Source: Collybia mongolica
Lineage: Eukaryota > Basidiomycota > Agaricomycetes > Agaricales > Clitocybaceae
Assembly (NCBI GenBank): GCA_013420905.1
Contig: JAAXNY010000020.1
Coordinates: 124,001-188,000 of the forward strand
Direction: 5' to 3'
DNA: 64,000 bases
Under the pieces are notes generated by a model. It worked only from the letters and a program-made list of their open reading frames with translations, was not told where the DNA came from and did no database searches. Of the stretch, positions 20,951 to 32,642 are shown piece after piece. Both the position numbers and the translations under genes were made by a program. Every line of letters starts with the position of its first letter. Position 1 is the first letter of the stretch.

Positions 20951-22665
20951 TACTACTTAGTGACAAGTCAAGGTCGTTGGTTAAATAATGAATGAGTTTA
21001 CATAAGGCTTTCGGAGTCAAGCCGACGGCAGCCGGCTCACCTGTGCCTTCCACCATCTTTGCTGCTGTCGTCCATGCCGCGGGCACCCCCCAAATGTTCT
21101 AGCCCTGTTTCAATACGGGGATGCCTTCACCCATCGCTGTCTCCCTCCATCCGCCATCGCGATCAAGTAAATCTGAATGTTAGAACCGTGAGCTGGTCTG
21201 TCGTGTGCCACCGCGATCTACCTGTTGCCTTAAGCCCTGTTCGCGCCGACCGGACTAGCAACGGTTCCTTCCTCCACAGTCCTATCTCTGTAACGTTAAC
21301 ATGTAATCATCCTTGAACAAGCTAACTATTTTATTCTGTCTTTTCCTCTTCTTTTTGACCTTCTACACAGAACACCTACCTTTCCTGTCTACTTCCTGGC
21401 ACTACTGCATCCCGAAACGGCCGCGCAGAACCTGAACTTGTGGGCGCGCCTACACATCCGTGCTAGTGAGTGGACTGCCGCACTACACAGTCGGAACGCG
21501 ACGGTCCACAATACGATGTAGGACCACCTAGTTTGGGTGAATTTTAGTGCAGCGCTGGCCAGGCCACGGCTTCTCTTCGCATCACTGGTTTTTCGCCCCA
21601 TGTTGTTAGAATAGGTCATCTTCAGCTCAGTGGCATGGCGCAACATCCGGGTCAACACTTGCTCATCATTCTAAGTTGTTCATTGCCACCTACCCCATAC
21701 TTCTCCTCTTGTCACCCTCGTTATCGTGCCTTGTTGCTGCCCACTCGTATCAAGCCAGGGGCACATATAGATTCACTCCCTATTGCTTCTCTTGTTTTGT
21801 GCGTATCTCAATAGATGTGCTCCTGCAACCCGAAGACTGTTTATGCTGACCACGACTTTCTTGGGCAATTGATTGAAATTTCCGATTCAGTAGTGTGATT
21901 TATACATTTTTTTAACCCAACACAGCCCTTCCCTTGACACGACTTGATGTCGTTTCTTGATACCTTGATAAGGGCAGCGATATCTTGTACTAGATTTGCC
22001 CCCACTGTTCGTCGACACATGACGGGCCTCCAGTACTATCTTGGCTTTCCGGAGACGTGGTATGGCCTTGTCGCACAGGAACGAACGCACACTTCATAAG
22101 GACACAGGTATACTTAAAGCCACAATCATTCCGCCTTCACAAATAGCACGGCATTGCGTTGTCTGGTTTTCTTCTGAACGTCAAGATGGTTCTTGACGCC
22201 ATGCTCGGTAACGGCATTTGGCCTCAGTGTTGCAGTAAGATTGCTCTTCTGGTATGCAGACTTCCATAATTTTCTTATGCTTGAGATCTCGTAGACCCTA
22301 TCACACCGAACTGGACGCGAACTCTGAAGACGTTAGGACTTGAGGCACAACATCCCGAGTCGTGACGATTGAAGTTGCTGAACCATACACCCTCATAGCA
22401 GGAAAATTATGCCACCCAACCGTGTTCCCTTGGTTGTTCTGAGGGACTTGGACATTTGGCTTGAAGTCTTGAATTGTCTTGGGAAAATCCGTCTTTCTGT
22501 GGTAGTCGATACTTCCATTCCACCCCATTCCACAGGGACATCTGAAATGATATGCTAAAATTCCGAGATCTAAACAAAGGTATATGATCAAAACAAATCC
22601 AAGCGAAGGCAACCAAGAAAAACTAGATCAAAATTCGAAGAAAGGTGGGAGTGGGGGAAAAGTAG
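20951..22665. other. No supportable gene; junction to gene-dense block
   Basis: Base composition becomes more GC-rich here than in the array. Short frames such as 22301-22612 (minus, with a hydrophobic start) have no recognisable domain. Part of this is presumably the 3' flank of the RdRP gene. Confidence 0.4.
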
Positions 22666-25600
22666 CTATGACTTGCCACCGTCGTTCCGCTTAAGGAACC
22701 TCTGGAATTGCGCTGTAATTGCCTTGGCTTCGTCGAAGGGGCGGGTCGAAGGAGCAACGCCTCTCGAGTCTGCATGCGCCTTGATGTCGCAGATCTGCCG
22801 GAAAGCAACATTGAATGCAAAGGCGCCGCTGCTTAGATGGTACGCATAAGAGGCCTTTACTTCCTCAACATTGCGGATGAGCAGAACGCCTGGAACGTCG
22901 CGTGCATATTGCTGGGCTGCTGCAAGCATAGAGTCCTTCTTTTCGCGCCGAGGCTCTTTCTGCTTCTGCGGCGAAGGGTTGTCAGACTTCGCGCATGCCG
23001 CTTTAAAGGCATCGAATGCAGATTCGACATGTTTTCTGATGAGGCTGAGCTCCTCCGAGAAAGCATTCATCTTCAGTTCCTGCGATACCCTCCGAGCATG
23101 GTCCGAAGCTAGATTGAAAGGAGCCTTAAGGTCTGGATCGGCAGCAGTATGATTCTTGATACCCGAAATCTCGTCGTACTGGCGAAGTAGTTCATGTCTT
23201 GCATTAGTTCCTGCAAGTAGGAGTGAGTGCAAGATAAAAGGCTTTGTCGATGTGGAGCTGGGGTTTGATGGAGCAGGTATCTTGTGCGCGAACTTGCTTC
23301 TGTCTTTCTCAAAGATACCAGGTTTGAGCCGAAGGCCCGTTTTGCTTGAGTCAAGTAGTATGTTGAACCTGATACCTCATCGATCAGCAAAAAGCTGGCA
23401 GGAGCGGCAACAGAGCCACATACATATAGGCCATTCGGACAGCTCTACGATCAGCATAACCATGCTTGAAAACAGCATAGTCGTGAAACGTTGAATAAAG
23501 TCCCACTTTTGAATCATTGAGACCGAGCAATAAGACCTGTTGGAAAGCTGTCTGGGCCTCTCGGGATGACAGCGACATGGCCCGTTCGGCAAATGCGTCT
23601 ACGGATTCTACTTGACCCTCAAAGTTGTCCTTCTGGAGGTTTATAGGCATTTCCGTGAGAGGCTTATTCTTAAAAGGTTCTACGAGAGCGGTTTCTCGGA
23701 TGAGGAACAACTCGTCTGTGTACACATCATCAGTATCTGTATGGGGTTAGCCAGACGTCCACCCACCTCCATCATAGTCTATTGGGAAGTTACTATTTAG
23801 CTTCGCACTGGGCACAAAGAACGATTTACGCGCCTCCTCCGCTTAACATGCTGGCAGGGCTGAAATACCCTTTTGTCGATACGATGATCACATCTGAATA
23901 ATGGAGCAGCTCCGGGACGTCAACGGCTTTCATCTACAAGACCTGTTAGTTGATGTAGATGGGTGTGAATGGAACAGACCTTCTGAATATCCGAGGGGAG
24001 ACGGACAGGATACCTACGACAAGTGGGCTAGTGTTATGTACTTGTCTGTCGAACTGTCAGGAAACATACCTTCCAACCTGAAATAACGAGCTTTGAATTT
24101 GAGGACAACCGGTAGAGAGTAAGAAAGACATACTAGTACGTCACCAGTGACGACGTTGAAGGCTGTCTGAGTGTCAGGATTTATCATAGCCTGAGACGAT
24201 CGGTAATAAACTTGTCCTTCTTCTAATATACCGAGGGGATCTAGGGAAACATTAATGATGGCAAGGCTAATCGCTGAAAAGAAGATGCACCAGGCACGAC
24301 AAATGCAGTCAAAGACTGTGGAAGGGGTATCTGGTATTTCTCGACTGTAGATGTGATCTTCTCCTTGGTGATATAACGGAGTTTATCCCGGAGGAAAGGA
24401 GCCTTCTCAGGACAAAATCCTGATTGTATCATCTCCAAAGCGGTTTCGTGCATACCCAAGGGTACTAAATGGGCGTGACCGTTAGTATAAACGAACTCAA
24501 TGCAACATTAATCATGCTTACGACCGCTGTACTCGGATCTGCCCGTATATGTGGGCTTCGTCAGCTCCTCCAACGCCTCTTTGAGGGCAGCATCTTTGTC
24601 TGTCATGCCCACGTCGTCGTGTCCCCGTTCACGACCTGTCAATCCTAGAGCCCGACTCAGACCAGCAGTCGACCTCTGCAGCCTCGTTCCAGACACATTG
24701 CCAAGTCTATTTACTGTGTTCCACAACGCAATCATGGCCTGCGGTCCGTTCCACTCCATCAACGGTTTCACTTCGTCAATCAGGCCATCGACCATCAGCG
24801 TCACGAGAACATCATGAGGGATCCCATTGTGTGCAAGGTTGACGATGCTTTGTTTCGACAAATTAGTTGATGTCGGAGGCCCCGAGATGCTCAGTAGATC
24901 CAGAATTCTATGGGCTCGGTCAAGGGGATAATTATACACGATCTTCGATTGGGATTTTCGTATCCAGATTTTAGGTTCGGGGTCGTCATCAGTTGGATGG
25001 ATTATCCACAACCCTTTACCACCAAACAATCGCCCTTGGATAGCCGTCATACGGATTGACTGTCCCAACTTTTTCGCAATTTCGCGTGCAGCCGCAGCAT
25101 TAATGAGGCCACAGCCGTCGGTCATGGTTTTCTCGGCAGGTGCTTTACCGACCTTTGACCAATCCCATGCATCTGCGAGGATATGTAAGGGAACAACTTC
25201 AGACAACATGCCTCCACTTACAAATATCATCAATGAGAAATATATTGTCCTCCTCAAAAAGGAGCACGGGATAGGAATTGGAGAGGGCAAGCGCAAAACG
25301 GGTAGCCCATTTACTGATAGGCTGGAAACATAAGTGAGATCAAGAACAAGCTCATGCAAGGATACGATCTACATTACCTGTTTTCTATTCAAGTCAACGG
25401 GATTATGCCAAGCGATAATATCTGCAAAGGATTTGCGGTATTGATCGCCACACCACAGTCCAGGCCGCCGCTCGTCCCAGTTTTCATTAGTTTCCACCAT
25501 ATAGACACTGCTGTCCTTTGCGTGAAGAGGAACGAATACGCGACCACAAAGAATAAACTTCTGAGAGAGATATTCATAGATACTTTGTTGCTCATTGAGC

Positions 25601-27675
25601 ACAAGCTCATCAGGAACGCGAAGTTGAATTATGCGACGGGAGCCAAGATATCGGGCCAGTCGATGGGACCGTCTCTTCTCGGGGATGTCAAGCTGAATCT
25701 GATATCCATCGTCTCCCTTCACAACACGCGCGATTTGTTGTATCCGACCTCCATACCAGTCCGGTGCCCCTTGCCATTCTCCCTTCAGACCCAAGCCCCG
25801 CTCACTGTTATCCAGGATTGCGAGCTGCTCGCGGTCGAATTCTTCCCTATAAACAACACGTCAATCTCTGGCCCGTTAGAGCTGGAGATAATAAAGTATA
25901 CCACAGAGCAAGGTCAGGTCTTCCCCGAAGAGGATGATCAAGGATGATGTTCTTCACCCTGTAGGCAACAGCAGTATCAGTCCCTTTGAGTTTTCCAACC
26001 TTACTTTCGACTTGGTCCCATTTCCAAAGTCCTAATGTGATGCCCCGAGCAAGCTCATACTGTACTCCCCAAGATATTTTCGCTCCATCCAGAAGTTTTT
26101 GAACGCGTCTGTTGTGAGCTATGACACTATATTTAAGATCGACCCCGATCCCTCCATTTAAGAACTCTGTAACAAAGTTTTTTGTCTCAAGCGGAGGGGG
26201 GCGGGGTGCTTCAGGAAGTGTTTTCTTCGCTCTGGACGGTGTCATTGGTGGCATGGCTGGTGGGCGAAATGTGTCTTCGTCGTCGTCATCGTCACTGACA
26301 TAAATCGGGGGCGACTTAGGACGGATGGCGCTGTGAGTCAGAGTAGGAGGGGGAGGCTTCTGATTTGGTGGTGTTCGCTTGGAGGGCCGTGTAACTGGGG
26401 GTGTTTGTGTGTCATCCCGGATATCGATAGACATAGGCTTATCCCGGGTAGATGATGGACGCGACGGACCAGGGGGCTGAGTACGGAATGAAGGAACCGA
26501 AAGGGGTATCGTGGGAGCGCTGAAGACATCATCCACATCGATTGGTGATACCAGCGGAGGAACTTTGATAGGGCGGGATGACTCCTTGCCCCGGGCATGA
26601 TGTGAAGACATGCGAGTGTGCAAAGTACGGTCTTCCAGCTTTCGGTACTTTGTTGGCGATCCAGCCGAGGTCCTGGAGTCGGCATCACGCTTCTTGCCCA
26701 GAGAGTTGGTCGATGTAAAAGAATTCATGGACGAATTTGACCAGTCTGAACGTGCGGCAGCGAGGGAATACATTGATGACACGGATGTTGTGGGTGATTT
26801 GGTGTTGAACATAAATCCTTCGTACGCTGATGACATGTCTGAATCCGTCAGAACTAGAAGAATAATCAGAACCAGTATCCCCACGAATAATACGACGCAC
26901 GCGCGGACACTGAATGGACCCACATCAGTTTGCGATACTTAATCTCTAAGAAGCTAGCCGAACCTTCATTACGATCCGTCTCTGAACTTTCCTCGTCTGA
27001 TGATTCAATAATGACGATCTTCGCTGGCGCTTTTCCCTTCACAAAGGTCGGCTCTACTATATATCGATACCTTGGGGATCTTACCTTTCCTGAAGAGTCT
27101 GGAAATAAACTCTTCTTGACTGTGTTCGGAGAAGGCATTTTCTCAGAAGTTTTACCTAAAGTGATTGTTAAACCCATAATCGATTACGGGCCCCAAAAGA
27201 CACGTACCAGGCGTCTCAGAGAGCTTTATACTGGCTAAGGTTTGACTGATGAGGTTGTACCGCTTTACCGAGGACGTTGTAGCTCGGACAGTTGGCAGCT
27301 TGGACGGAGTCTCCGTGAGTGTCGAGGAGGAAGAAACTGAAATAAGCATCTTCAATAACACGCTCTATGACTCTGCATTATGAGAGTAGGCTTACCACCC
27401 CGTGACGCAGACACTATGTAAGATGAGCTGGGATTGGTCTTTTTCGGCTTTTCAGGAGACTTGAGATATTCTATGAGGGGAGTTAAGCAGGACGATGGTA
27501 GTGGATCGCGAAAACTACATTACCGATGGTATCCAATGCTTCGAGGTATTCTGCATCATCAGAGCTCTCAGAAAAGTATGCATCCGAATCCGTCTATAAG
27601 GACCACGACGTCAGCTCCAGATCTATCTAGATTACCCACGATACCACGCACAGATCCCTTCGATGAGCGAAACAT
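22666..27675 (-). CDS. RNA-dependent RNA polymerase (QDE-1/Rdp1 family)
   Basis: It encodes a cellular RdRP that makes double-stranded RNA for small-RNA silencing. Translation of minus-strand exons gives WGVQYELARGI (about 26050), SHRLARYLGSRRII (about 25640), a KWATRFALALS block (about 25320), MTDGCGLIN (25108-25125), GRLFGGKGLW, then VPELLHYSDVIIVSTKG and a SGG-DYDGD active site. The DYDG codons sit on a 12-nt exon (23767-23778) between a 55-nt GC-AG intron and a 51-nt GT-AG intron. The stop is at 22666-22668. The start is uncertain: ATG 27675 opens a run of plausible small acidic Ser-rich exons, while an alternative Met is at 26836. The N-terminal part before about 26300 is Pro/Ser-rich and probably disordered. 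One exon join near 26930 is unresolved. Confidence 0.93.
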
Positions 27676-28336
27676 GACTCGACGTGACTCGTTCGGAATT
27701 GGAAATGATACCGTCGCGGACTTATGCAAATCACAAGTTTAACAACGCGGCGAGTTTCATAGAAACCAAGATAGTAGAGGTTCGATATACAAGAAATAAA
27801 CCAGCCAAGGGCGGGGGGAAGTGTGTATCGCACGGCAGGGAGGATGCACAAGGGGTGACTAGGTGAAATAGTAGGGAAAAGTCCGAGGCGAGTTCAAAAC
27901 GTTCATATATGTCGCAAGGCCTAGCCCAATTCGGGCGATTGTGACACCAGAAGGTCGCGTGTGCGTGAGTTTGTGACATCTCGCGTCCCTTGATTGACGC
28001 GCCACAGTGCAATGCAAAGGTACCCGACCGTCACTAGAGCTTGTCTGACATGTTGCAACCTACTATTGATTTATTGGCTTATCTGTATGGTAATAGACAC
28101 TATGTTTGACAACAATATTACGACATTTCAGACGTATAAGCATTATACACATACCCTACTGACTCTCTATTGCGGTGATAAACCGGCTTTCGCGCCGACT
28201 TCATGAAGGAGATATGGAGCAAAACATCCAAATGAATTGTTGCATCTCACAAACACTGCAACCAGGGTGGTAGAAATACAGTGACTGATACAACCATCAA
28301 CATCCATAGTTCAAATAATCAAAAAGCCCTGTCATC
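27676..28336. other. Intergenic; no gene seen
   Basis: This lies between the upstream dioxygenase stop and the RdRP 5' end, both on the minus strand, so it should hold the RdRP promoter. No motif stands out. Confidence 0.5.
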
Positions 28337-29794
28337 TCACGCCCATTTCTTGACGTCTTCCGGGGAAGGGCCAATGGGATCATCTGAAGCAGCAAGGTTA
28401 CACTGATGGAACGCCCGAACCTGGTCTGGTGTGAACGCCCCAACGACCGTATGCAGTACGCCGCGGTTATGGAACAGGATAAGATCATTCTCGTGCCTAG
28501 AGGGGAGATATGTCATAAGCGACAAATTAGCCGTAGCGTTTGACATACCAATCATGAGGGTACACCAACTGGGGTTGTTCATCAAGAAGGTGTAAGTAAC
28601 GGGAAAGCCGTGCTCACCTTTGGCGTGATAGCAGGCCTTTGCATCTTGTACAGAAGCTCTCTGACTTCTTTCAGTTCGGTGAGATGGGCACCATTCGGGA
28701 ACAAAGCCCCTTCACGTTTGGCGCCCACCGGGAGGGGGTCGACAAGCAATTCTGCAGCCCCACAAGGGTGGACCTCAAAATGCAGTTCTCCGGTTGTCGT
28801 GTTCTTCCAAAGCTATACAAGGAACACATCAGATAAATATGACGTCCCCGAGTAAATGAGGCTTACAATCGGGAAGGTCTTGAGCTTGGCCTCTTCCCAA
28901 GGCGGGAGGTCATTAAGGGGCAACTCCAATCCCTCAGACTCAATCCCAAGAGCATTGGGCATAGCGTGCGCAGGGGCCATCCACACGTATGGGTGAGGCG
29001 CATATTTGACCTTCGATCTCACCGCCAGACTCTTTAGTTCGGGCGGAAGCATGTCGAACATAGTCTTCCCTGACACGAAAGCAGTCGTCCCAAGGGGAAC
29101 TGGCAGTTCATCGCCCGTCCCGTCATCATATCTGCAAAGCTGTGAAGGTCCTTTAGGAACTACGAGCCCATAAAGCGTTGTTACTCTGGGCGGAGACAAA
29201 TCGTACAATGCAGCGTCGATATGCCATCGATAAAAACGAGTGACACCCTTTGCTTCATCTTCGGGGGATACTTTGGTTTTGTGGAAGGTAGTGTGGCTAG
29301 GATGCTTGAGCTTCGCCTCCGCAAGGCCTTCGTGATTGTATACAGTGCCGTTCCCGATGAGCTGGACCTGGGGAACGCGCGGAATAGTTTTGAGATCAGG
29401 ATGCAGGATTGACTTCTTGGTGCCTTCGGTCTTATTATTCCCGTGCCCATAGTCCCCAGATTTGGGATCGAAGGCCTGACCAGAACACTCAATGACCGAC
29501 ACCAGCTGATTGCGATTCCGACTTACCTTTGTGAGAGCATACTGCTGCTCCGGTGTCATTGAGACATCGCGAAATAGGAGGACCGAATGCTAGACGTCGA
29601 AAGGGATGAGCTTCTGGCGTTTCAAAACAACCAAGTGCAGCAACCTTGTACAAGGCGTCATGGATCTCTGCAAACCGTTCCGATCCAGGATCAAGGGTTG
29701 CTGGGTTGACGCCTTTCACTTCTCGGCCAAAGTCGACGAACTTGGAAGGGTCTGCTGAAGGTGGTAGAGGTAGAGGAACAAGCTCGATAGCCAT
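28337..29794 (-). CDS. TauD/TfdA-family 2-oxoglutarate dioxygenase, xanthine dioxygenase-like
   Basis: It is a Fe(II)/2-oxoglutarate oxygenase. Six exons join cleanly: 29645-29794, 29527-29589, 28867-29475, 28618-28812, 28549-28568 and 28337-28496, giving 398 aa. The Fe-binding HxD is in FYRWHIDAALYD and the distal His in FHNRGVLHTVVGAF, which begins just after the last intron. Exon 5 is only 20 nt and completes the PHDWHEND block. The RWHIDAALYDL and FHNRGVLH blocks resemble fungal XanA xanthine dioxygenases, which turn xanthine into urate, but other TauD enzymes remain possible. No signal peptide is seen, so it is likely cytosolic. Confidence 0.88.
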
Positions 29795-30170
29795 TCTGTA
29801 TGCTGCGGGATGATGTTAGGATGCAAGAAGTTAAAGCAGAGTCTTAGTCGGGTCTGCCATCATACATCTAATCCAGGCCGGGTCACGAGCATGACAGAAA
29901 TCACAGGATAATCAGTATGCGAGAGGAACTTAAGCCCCACTGTCGGATCTTCATGCCGTCAACGCCAAATACATAAAATCGTATTAACCTTGCGTCGGAA
30001 ACGGTGTCAAGGCCCGAAAGAACACAGAAGCCTAAGATCACAGAAGGTACTGCTCAATAAGGCGAGCATGGAATATCGTTTCATGTTTTGATATGTTGCA
30101 TGGGGCATGAAAGCAATAAACGAACATACAACCAGCCGGTAGTAATAGAGAACATTGCCAATCGATCCAT
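29795..30170. other. Intergenic; no gene seen
   Basis: This is the upstream region of the dioxygenase and the 3' flank of eL21, both minus strand. No recognised motif. Confidence 0.5.
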
Positions 30171-30814
30171 CTAGATTGTCGTCTCGTAAGGAACAGGTAC
30201 AATGGTCAGCGGGGCATTCTGAGAGGTCGAGACGGTGCGTGCCTCCCGGGGCAGCGCTGGTACACGCCTCAAGTTGATGCGGTCTGTACCAAGCCTGATC
30301 AGAGGGCTTCATAGAGAAAGTTTTTTAGGTCAGAACTCACCGCCCTTTGCCTTTGCAGCAGCATGCGCATCGTGGTTGCTCTTTACCCGGTCCAAGAACT
30401 CCTGTCGGCATTTTGAATGGCGGACGTGCTCAACGCGGAGGTTGACACGCTTCTCGATGTATCGGTTTCCGACGACCTTGTACACAATGACACCAACAGC
30501 AGATGCAGTGACGTTGTAGACGATTCCGGTGCGGCTGCAAACACTTGTTAACAAAGATCATATTTACATGATTGGACTTTGGACGCACCCATGGTAGTAT
30601 TTGTGGGGCATACCCTTTTGTTGAGAGGCATTGGCCTTGATATCGACGATATCTCCGACACGGTAGTTGACGAGGAAAGTGGAGAGCTTTGTTGGGCCGT
30701 TCTCTGCAATGGAAATCAATAATCGTTATCTCTATATGGATTCGATTGCGCACCCTTGAATCCCCTCTTGAACATGTGGCGCGTCCGCGCGCGGTAACCG
30801 AATGAGTGAGGCAT
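30171..30814 (-). CDS. RPL21: 60S ribosomal protein eL21
   Basis: It is a structural protein of the cytosolic large ribosomal subunit. Four exons (30754-30814, 30589-30703, 30341-30534, 30171-30283) give 160 aa, the usual family length. It starts MPHSFGYRARTRHMF; the central blocks YRVGDIVDIKAN, GMPHKYYHG and SAVGVIVYKVVGNRYIEKR are near-invariant in eL21, and the C-terminus PALPREARTV...PVPYETTI is fungal-type. Introns are 50, 54 and 57 nt. It is divergent from uS4, with 252 bp between the start codons. Confidence 0.97.
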
Positions 30815-31066
30815 CTTGAGGTCTGGGTATCTGGTGAGGACAAATCAATAATTCGACAATATAAACGGCGTACGGAGGGCTTGGTCGTTGGCGGGGTCGA
30901 CGGTGAGAGCTGGCTCAAATTTGGATTTCCGGCAAACTCCGGGTGGCTGAGGAGTGGTCCTTTACAGTTGTGGCGCAGAGCCTAATCATGTTTACATTAC
31001 TTTGGTCATTCTAGATTTGCTGAGCTCGTAAACACCAGTCCTTGGTCGACTTCCTCAAGACAAAAA
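30815..31066. promoter_or_regulatory. Shared divergent promoter of eL21 and uS4
   Basis: The 252 bp between the two start codons must hold both promoters. A segment starting GTACGC and ending ACCAG, upstream of the eL21 ATG, looks like a possible 5' UTR intron. Shared control of two ribosomal protein genes is inference from layout. Confidence 0.7.
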
Positions 31067-31918
31067 ATGCCCAGGTAATGTTGTCGTTATTCGTTCATTA
31101 AGTAGGGCGTTAACGAACTGTCATCTAGGGCCCCGCGGAATCACAGCAAGACGTGAGCATTTCACTTGAAGATCCACATTAGTGGAGGGTTGCAATCGTG
31201 CTGATCAAGCCGTGCCCCATTATTATAACTTTTACAGTTACAAGGTCCCTCGTCGACCTTTCGAATCGGCTCGTCTCGATGCCGAACTAAAGGTCCGCAC
31301 ATTGCACTTCAACGCTGTTCGCATCTTTGACTGTCAGCTTGGCGCGTTTTTTTCGCCATAACAGCTTGCTGGCGAGTACGGTCTCCGTAACAAGCGTGAA
31401 ATCTGGCGTATCGCCCTTATTCTATCCAAAATTCGTCGTGCTGCTCGTGAACTTCTCAAGCTCGATAACAAGGATCCCAAGCGTCTCTTCGAGGGTAACG
31501 CCCTGATTCGCCGACTCGTCCGTATCGGTGTATTGGACGAATCCCGCATGCGATTGGATTACGTGTTGGCCCTCAAGATCGAGGATTTCTTGGAGAGACG
31601 CCTGCAAACCCAAGTGTTCAAGAGCGGCTTAGCTAAGAGCATTCACCATGCCAGGACTCTCATCAGGCAGAGACACATTCGGTGCGCAAACGTATAACTA
31701 CTCGCGATAACCATGGCCTCATACCCTGGATCTCATACAGCGTCGGAAAGCAAATTGTCAACGTTCCCTCTTTCGTCGTCCGTCTTGACTCCCAAAAACA
31801 CATCGACTTCGCCCTGACATCACCCTATGGTGGAGGCCGTCCCGGCCGTGTCAAGCGCAAGCGCGCCGCTGCTGCCGCCAAGAAGGAGGAGGGTGGTGAT
31901 GAAGAGGAAGAAGAGTAG
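31067..31918 (+). CDS. RPS9: 40S ribosomal protein uS4 (S9)
   Basis: It is a small-subunit protein that binds 18S rRNA early in assembly. Five exons (31067-31074, 31129-31152, 31238-31292, 31365-31681, 31741-31918) give 193 aa. It starts [20 protein letters not shown]; the [34 protein letters not shown] (S4 RNA-binding domain) and [18 protein letters not shown] blocks are typical. The tail is acidic ([10 protein letters not shown]). The first two exons are only 8 and 24 nt. TAG stop at 31916-31918. Confidence 0.97.
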
Positions 31919-32642
31919 ATTAAATCCAGTCTACTATCTCTACTTGCTATGTATCATAAGATTTCTCCACGCTCTTATGCTTATGATCCATGCCAAATTC
32001 AATCAGGGTTGGTGTACTTCTGATACCATTTGCTACCTGCTTTTCCCACTAAGTTCGGATTCGCATGTTAGACATTCGCGAAGCTGCGACGGGAGGGTTC
32101 CCCACAGGAGTTTGTTCCCGAACTGGGTAAGTCTCGGGTCGTAGTGTGTAATCCACAAGTCTTGTTGTTTAAAGCCCATGTTTCGGGTTCTGTTCTCAAG
32201 TGTGTTGCTTTTAGTAACTTCTGCAGTTTCCAGTATTGATGAGTCTGTTAGTGGTAGAGGGCACTATCTCCTAGGGAAGGCTGCTGCCATCGCACCTTGC
32301 GTCCCGGGTCTTTTAGGAGCAGCACCTACCTTCGTACTGTATTTGCTCACTCTGTCAATAAAGGGGTCCAGCCACTGCATTCGACGTCTATGAACGGTTA
32401 AATATGTAGACGGCCCAATGATGGTCAGTTGGTACTATTCAATAGCATCAACTCTCCAATTACTACATACCAGTACTTGCATGTATAATAGAAAAATTAT
32501 GATACCAGTTCAAGTAGAACTGGAACTGGGTCGTATCTAAACCAATGTTCGCCAGAAGCCAGGTCGCCGATAATGTATAACAATAATTTATGCAGGTCGG
32601 TGTCGAATTTTCGTTCTTATAGGTTTGTGTAGAGTATGCAAC
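31919..32642. other. Convergent intergenic region
   Basis: This lies between the 3' ends of uS4 (+) and the mannosidase (-). Short frames only; no recognised feature. Confidence 0.5.

Noticed and set aside
23737..23766. A 30-nt intron at the RdRP active site
   Set aside because: It is too short for fungal splicing; the 51-nt alternative gives DYDGD directly followed by conserved sequence.
27152..27361. A separate small gene upstream of RdRP
   Set aside because: Splice signals link it to neighbouring acidic exons in one frame, so it more likely belongs to the RdRP 5' end, though this is not proven.
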